Source of the DNA: Galbibacter orientalis DSM 19592
GTDB taxonomy: Bacteria > Bacteroidota > Bacteroidia > Flavobacteriales > Flavobacteriaceae
NCBI RefSeq assembly: GCF_000260115.1
Contig: NZ_JH651379.1
Span: 558,001 to 622,000, forward strand
Direction of reading: 5' to 3'
Length of the DNA: 64,000 nt
A program made the position numbers and the translations under genes. This document shows positions 61,114 to 64,000 of this stretch, piece after piece. Under the pieces are notes generated by a model. The model was given only the letters and a program-made list of their open reading frames with translations. It did no database searches and was not told the origin of the DNA. How positions within the stretch are numbered: position 1 is the first letter of the stretch; each line of letters starts with the position of its first letter.

Positions 61114-61767
61114 ATGACGCTTTCAGAAGAAGATTATATTAAAGCCATATATCATTTATCAAAAGATGAGCAAAAAGGAGTTTCTACCAATGCCATAGCG
61201 GCACAAATGGACACCAAAGCATCATCTGTTACTGATATGATAAAAAGGTTAGCAGAAAAAAAAGTGGTTCATTATAAAAAATACCAAGGAGCTAGATTAA
61301 CAGAAGAAGGAAAAGCATATGCGGCAAAAATTATACGTAAACATAGGCTATGGGAGTTTTTTTTAGTTGAAAAACTTAATTTTTCTTGGGATGAAGTTCA
61401 TGATATTGCAGAAGAATTAGAGCATATAAAAAGTGATAAACTTATTGAGAAACTAGATACTTTTTTAGATTATCCTAGAATAGATCCACATGGCGATCCA
61501 ATTCCAGACAGTAATGGAAACATTAAAAAAGTGGAAAAAACACTCCTTTCTTCAATAAAAAAAGGAAAAAAAGGAATTGTGGTAGGAGTAAAAGATTCTT
61601 CTTCAGAGTTTTTAAGATATCTCGACAAACTAAATATTGCGTTAGGAGAAGAAATTACGGTATTAAACAAGGAACCTTTTGACAACTCAGTGCTAATAAA
61701 ACTCAATGATTCTGAGATTAATATCTCCGCTATGACTGCCAATAATATCTTCCTGAAAACTAATTAA
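61114..61767 (+). CDS. Metal-dependent regulator of the DtxR/MntR family
   Basis: The 217 residues contain an N-terminal winged helix (SEEDYIKAIYHLSKDEQKGV, MDTKASSVTDMIKRLAEKKV), a metal-binding dimerisation domain with KHRLWEFFL, HDIAEELEHIKSDKL and DYPRIDPHGDPIPD, and a C-terminal FeoA/SH3-like domain (about 148-217). With bound Mn2+ or Fe2+ such proteins repress metal-uptake genes. It lies 1 bp upstream of the Nramp gene and divergent from the TonB receptor, so it likely controls both directions. Confidence 0.92.
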   Translation: MTLSEEDYIKAIYHLSKDEQKGVSTNAIAAQMDTKASSVTDMIKRLAEKKVVHYKKYQGARLTEEGKAYAAKIIRKHRLWEFFLVEKLNFSWDEVHDIAEELEHIKSDKLIEKLDTFLDYPRIDPHGDPIPDSNGNIKKVEKTLLSSIKKGKKGIVVGVKDSSSEFLRYLDKLNIALGEEITVLNKEPFDNSVLIKLNDSEINISAMTANNIFLKTN

Positions 61768-61768
61768 T

Positions 61769-63643
61769 ATGTCTAAGGAGAGTCACCATTCATTGGATGA
61801 AGTCCATGAAAGTATTAATACTACTTCCCAAAAATCTCTTTGGAAACGTATCCTTTCATTCTTTGGCCCAGCCTATTTAATAAGTGTTGGTTATATGGAT
61901 CCTGGAAATTGGGCTACCGATATAGCAGGAGGAAGTCAATTTGGATATTCCTTACTTTGGGTGTTATTAATGTCTAATATTATGGCATTATTACTGCAAA
62001 GTTTAAGTGCACGTTTAGGAATTGTTAGAGGTAAAGATTTGGCTCAAGCCTCTAAAGAGAGTTATCCAAAATTTATAAACTACATTCTTTATTTTTTAGC
62101 TGAAATTGCCATAGCGGCAACAGATTTAGCAGAAGTACTTGGAATGGCAATTGGTTTACAGCTGTTATTTGACATTCCATTACTCTGGGGTGTCTGTTTT
62201 ACCATGCTTGATACCTTCTTGTTACTTTTTTTAATAAATAAAGGTATTCGGAAAATGGAAGCCTTTATTATTGCACTAATAAGTATTATAGGACTCTCTT
62301 TTCTTTTTGAAATGTTTTTTGCAAAGCCAGATTTTACAGCTGTAGCCTCTGGATTAATTCCATCTATTCCAGACAGTGACGCTTTATATATTGCTATTGG
62401 AATTATTGGTGCTACAGTAATGCCTCACAATTTATATTTACATTCGTCTTTAGTACAAACTAGAAAATTTAATAGGGATTTTAAAAGCATAAAGCAGGCA
62501 ATTAAGTACAATTTAATCGACTCGACAATTGCTTTAAACCTTGCTTTTTTTGTGAATGCTGCTATTTTGATCCTTGCTGCCGCCACATTCTATAAAAATG
62601 GGATGTTTCAAATTGCAGAAATTCAAGATGCACATAAATTATTAGCACCATTATTAGGTTCTAAATGGGCACCAATCCTTTTTGCTCTTGCATTAATTGC
62701 TGCCGGACAAAGCTCTACCGTTACTGGAACACTAGCGGGACATATTGTAATGGAAGGGTATTTAAATCTGAGAATTCAACCTTGGGTACGAAGAATTATA
62801 ACGAGAATTCTAGCTATAGTACCTGCGGTATTAACCATTTTAATTTTAGGAGAAGGAGCAACAGGAAAACTTCTCGTTTTTAGTCAGGTTATTTTAAGCT
62901 TACAATTAGGCTTTGCCGTTATTCCTCTCATACATTTTGTAAGTAATAAAAAATTAATGGGAAAATTTGCCATTAAAACACCTATTAAAATTATTTCTTG
63001 GATAATTGCTTTGGTCATTATTTCTTTAAATATAAAACTCGTTTACAACGAAGTTTCTAAATGGCTACTCACTAGCCAACACCCTCTATGGATCTGGGTA
63101 GTTATAATTCCTCTAGCTATTGGAGCTATTGCGCTGCTTTTTTATATTTTATTTTATCCCACTCATAAAGAACGGAAAGAAAAACATGTTCCTCATATTG
63201 ATAAAGTTCAATTTAATAAACTCCCTACTGCACATGATTATACAAACATTGCAATTGCAATTGATTTTTCTGAGGCTGATAAAAAAGGGATTGATATGGC
63301 TCTAAAATTAGGTAAGAATAATGCTGAATACACACTAATTCATATTGTAGAAACTGCTGGAGCTTTAATTTACGGTAAAGAGATTAACGACCATGAAGCA
63401 GCAACCGACAAGGAATACTTAGAGTCTTATCAAAAAATATTAATAGCACAAGGCTATAAAGTCGATATAAAATTGGATTTTGGGAGTCCAAAAAAGCAAA
63501 TCCCAAAAATTATAAATAACGGAAATTACAATCTTCTCATTATGGGAACTCATGGTCATGAATTTTTTAAGGACTTAATTTTCGGAACAACGATTGACAA
63601 AGTACGTCATCGAGTAAAAACACCAGTATTAATTGTAAAATAA
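61769..63643 (+). CDS. Nramp-family divalent metal transporter fused to a UspA domain
   Basis: The 624 residues are about 200 more than a plain MntH. The Nramp part (about 25-465) has the metal-site motifs DPGNWATDIAGGSQFGYSLL in TM1 and GATVMPHNLYLHSSLVQTR in TM6. After the last helix and a short linker, a UspA domain runs from about 490 to 624 (IAIAIDFSEADKKGIDMALK; LLIMGTHGHEFFKDLIFGTT). It should import Mn2+ or Fe2+ with protons. The cytoplasmic UspA part has the G-x2-G-x9-G(S/T)-like end of ATP-binding forms only partly, so nucleotide sensing is uncertain. Confidence 0.93.
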   Translation: MSKESHHSLDEVHESINTTSQKSLWKRILSFFGPAYLISVGYMDPGNWATDIAGGSQFGYSLLWVLLMSNIMALLLQSLSARLGIVRGKDLAQASKESYPKFINYILYFLAEIAIAATDLAEVLGMAIGLQLLFDIPLLWGVCFTMLDTFLLLFLINKGIRKMEAFIIALISIIGLSFLFEMFFAKPDFTAVASGLIPSIPDSDALYIAIGIIGATVMPHNLYLHSSLVQTRKFNRDFKSIKQAIKYNLIDSTIALNLAFFVNAAILILAAATFYKNGMFQIAEIQDAHKLLAPLLGSKWAPILFALALIAAGQSSTVTGTLAGHIVMEGYLNLRIQPWVRRIITRILAIVPAVLTILILGEGATGKLLVFSQVILSLQLGFAVIPLIHFVSNKKLMGKFAIKTPIKIISWIIALVIISLNIKLVYNEVSKWLLTSQHPLWIWVVIIPLAIGAIALLFYILFYPTHKERKEKHVPHIDKVQFNKLPTAHDYTNIAIAIDFSEADKKGIDMALKLGKNNAEYTLIHIVETAGALIYGKEINDHEAATDKEYLESYQKILIAQGYKVDIKLDFGSPKKQIPKIINNGNYNLLIMGTHGHEFFKDLIFGTTIDKVRHRVKTPVLIVK

Positions 63644-63652
63644 CCAATCCTT

Positions 63653-64000
63653 ATGTTTAACGATATTGTAAATTATTTAAGAGAAATAGATCCTACTTTA
63701 GCTGCTTTTTATGCAACCCTTTTTACTTGGGGACTTACAGCAATAGGTGCTTCTCTCGTTTTTTTCTTTAAAAAAATGAATCGGAAACTCTTTGATGGAA
63801 TGTTAGGGTTTACGGGAGGTGTAATGGTTGCTGCTAGTTTCTGGAGCTTATTAGCGCCAGGAATTGAAATGAGCCCTGGAGAAGGATTTATAAAAACCAT
63901 CCCGGCAGTTACTGGCTTTGGATTAGGAGCTTTATTTATCTTCGCCTTAGATAAAATACTACCTCATTTACATGTTAATTTTAAAATGAGCGAAAAAGAA
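63653..64000 (+). CDS. ZIP-family metal transporter (5' part, cut by window edge)
   Basis: The first 116 codons are present. The frame reads MFNDIVNYLREIDPTLAAFY, then TLFTWGLTAIGASLVFFFKK, GMLGFTGGVMVAASFWSLLA and PGIEMSPGEG. This is the N-terminal half of a GufA/ZupT-type ZIP transporter. It starts 9 bp after the Nramp-UspA stop and so belongs to the MntR operon. ZIP proteins import Zn2+, Fe2+ or Mn2+. The metal-binding helices TM4-TM5 lie beyond the window. Confidence 0.88.
   Translation, partial: MFNDIVNYLREIDPTLAAFYATLFTWGLTAIGASLVFFFKKMNRKLFDGMLGFTGGVMVAASFWSLLAPGIEMSPGEGFIKTIPAVTGFGLGALFIFALDKILPHLHVNFKMSEKE

Noticed and set aside
1-64000. CRISPR arrays, prophage, integrase, transposase, toxin-antitoxin or restriction systems.
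   Set aside because: No regularly spaced direct repeats and no proteins of these types were seen. The repeats present are small, palindromic and without ORFs.

Overview
This 64 kb window looks like chromosomal DNA of a marine-type Flavobacteriaceae (Bacteroidota). By eye it is AT-rich, roughly one third G+C. Most genes lack a Shine-Dalgarno sequence, and several starts are preceded by a Bacteroidota-type -7 element (TAnnTTTG), sometimes with a TTTG/TTG -33 element about 19 nt upstream. Many proteins carry Bacteroidota lipoprotein or SPI signals. The gene content also fits: a complete Bat operon, an IPExxxVDY protein beside pyruvate kinase, a TonB receptor with a carboxypeptidase-like N-terminal domain, and HAE1-type RND pumps. 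The genus cannot be decided. Almost all of the window is ordinary core or metabolic genome. I see no prophage, CRISPR array, rRNA, tRNA or transposase gene.

Layout. 1-6.3 kb: start of a trans-sulfuration enzyme gene (cut by the window edge), a DUF3298 lipoprotein, a DinB-like protein, an ArsC-like protein with an EamA exporter, a thioesterase, a YheT-like hydrolase, and an azurin-like lipoprotein followed by a DUF1080 lipoprotein. 6.3-8.35 kb: a TlpA-type lipoprotein that probably starts at TTG. Just upstream is the frameshifted C-terminal tail of a Bax-inhibitor-1/YccA gene, cut off at a small palindromic MITE-like element. 8.35-14.6 kb: an intact RND efflux operon (GbsR/MarR-type regulator, MFP, pump, TolC) with a perfect 28-bp palindrome lying between its -33 and -7 elements. 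14.65-17 kb: an AEC permease coupled to a Tat-exported aminotransferase. 17.2-22.5 kb: pheS, conserved small proteins, cvpA, and a carbonic anhydrase/SulP pair. 22.7-32.3 kb: the MoxR-DUF58-BatA/B/C/D/E aerotolerance-type operon. 32.5-38.3 kb: a DUF4382 lipoprotein, an SDR, an AlbA-domain protein, a fructokinase-like PfkB and a phosphoesterase, separated by repeat-filled intergenic DNA. 38.5-47.6 kb: a housekeeping cluster with acpP-fabF-rnc-IPExxxVDY-pyk on one side and purN-rnhA-START-PfkB-amidophosphoribosyltransferase on the other.

47.6-48.1 kb: a gene-free stretch carrying two tandem copies of a small structured RNA gene. Each has a -7 promoter element, an identical 47-nt 5' part and an intrinsic terminator whose stem differs between the copies by compensatory base pairs. 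This is the strongest candidate for something undescribed here. 48.1-50.8 kb: a Tat-type Gfo/Idh/MocA oxidoreductase and a PA0069-type radical SAM protein. 51-57.7 kb: a second RND operon (TetR, TolC, MFP, pump) in which both the TolC and MFP genes carry a net +1 frameshift, so the system is probably dead or the sequence has errors. 57.8-64 kb: polyprenyl synthetase, then a metal module of a TonB receptor divergent from a MntR/DtxR regulator, an Nramp-UspA fusion and a ZIP transporter (cut by the window edge), with a likely regulator operator in the shared promoter region.

Intergenic DNA contains at least three repeat types: a degenerate dispersed family with ACCTCG/CCCTC hairpins, a MITE-like pair with GGCTGTCTAAAAAGTA ends whose core is inverted between copies, and the element next to the Bax-inhibitor remnant.
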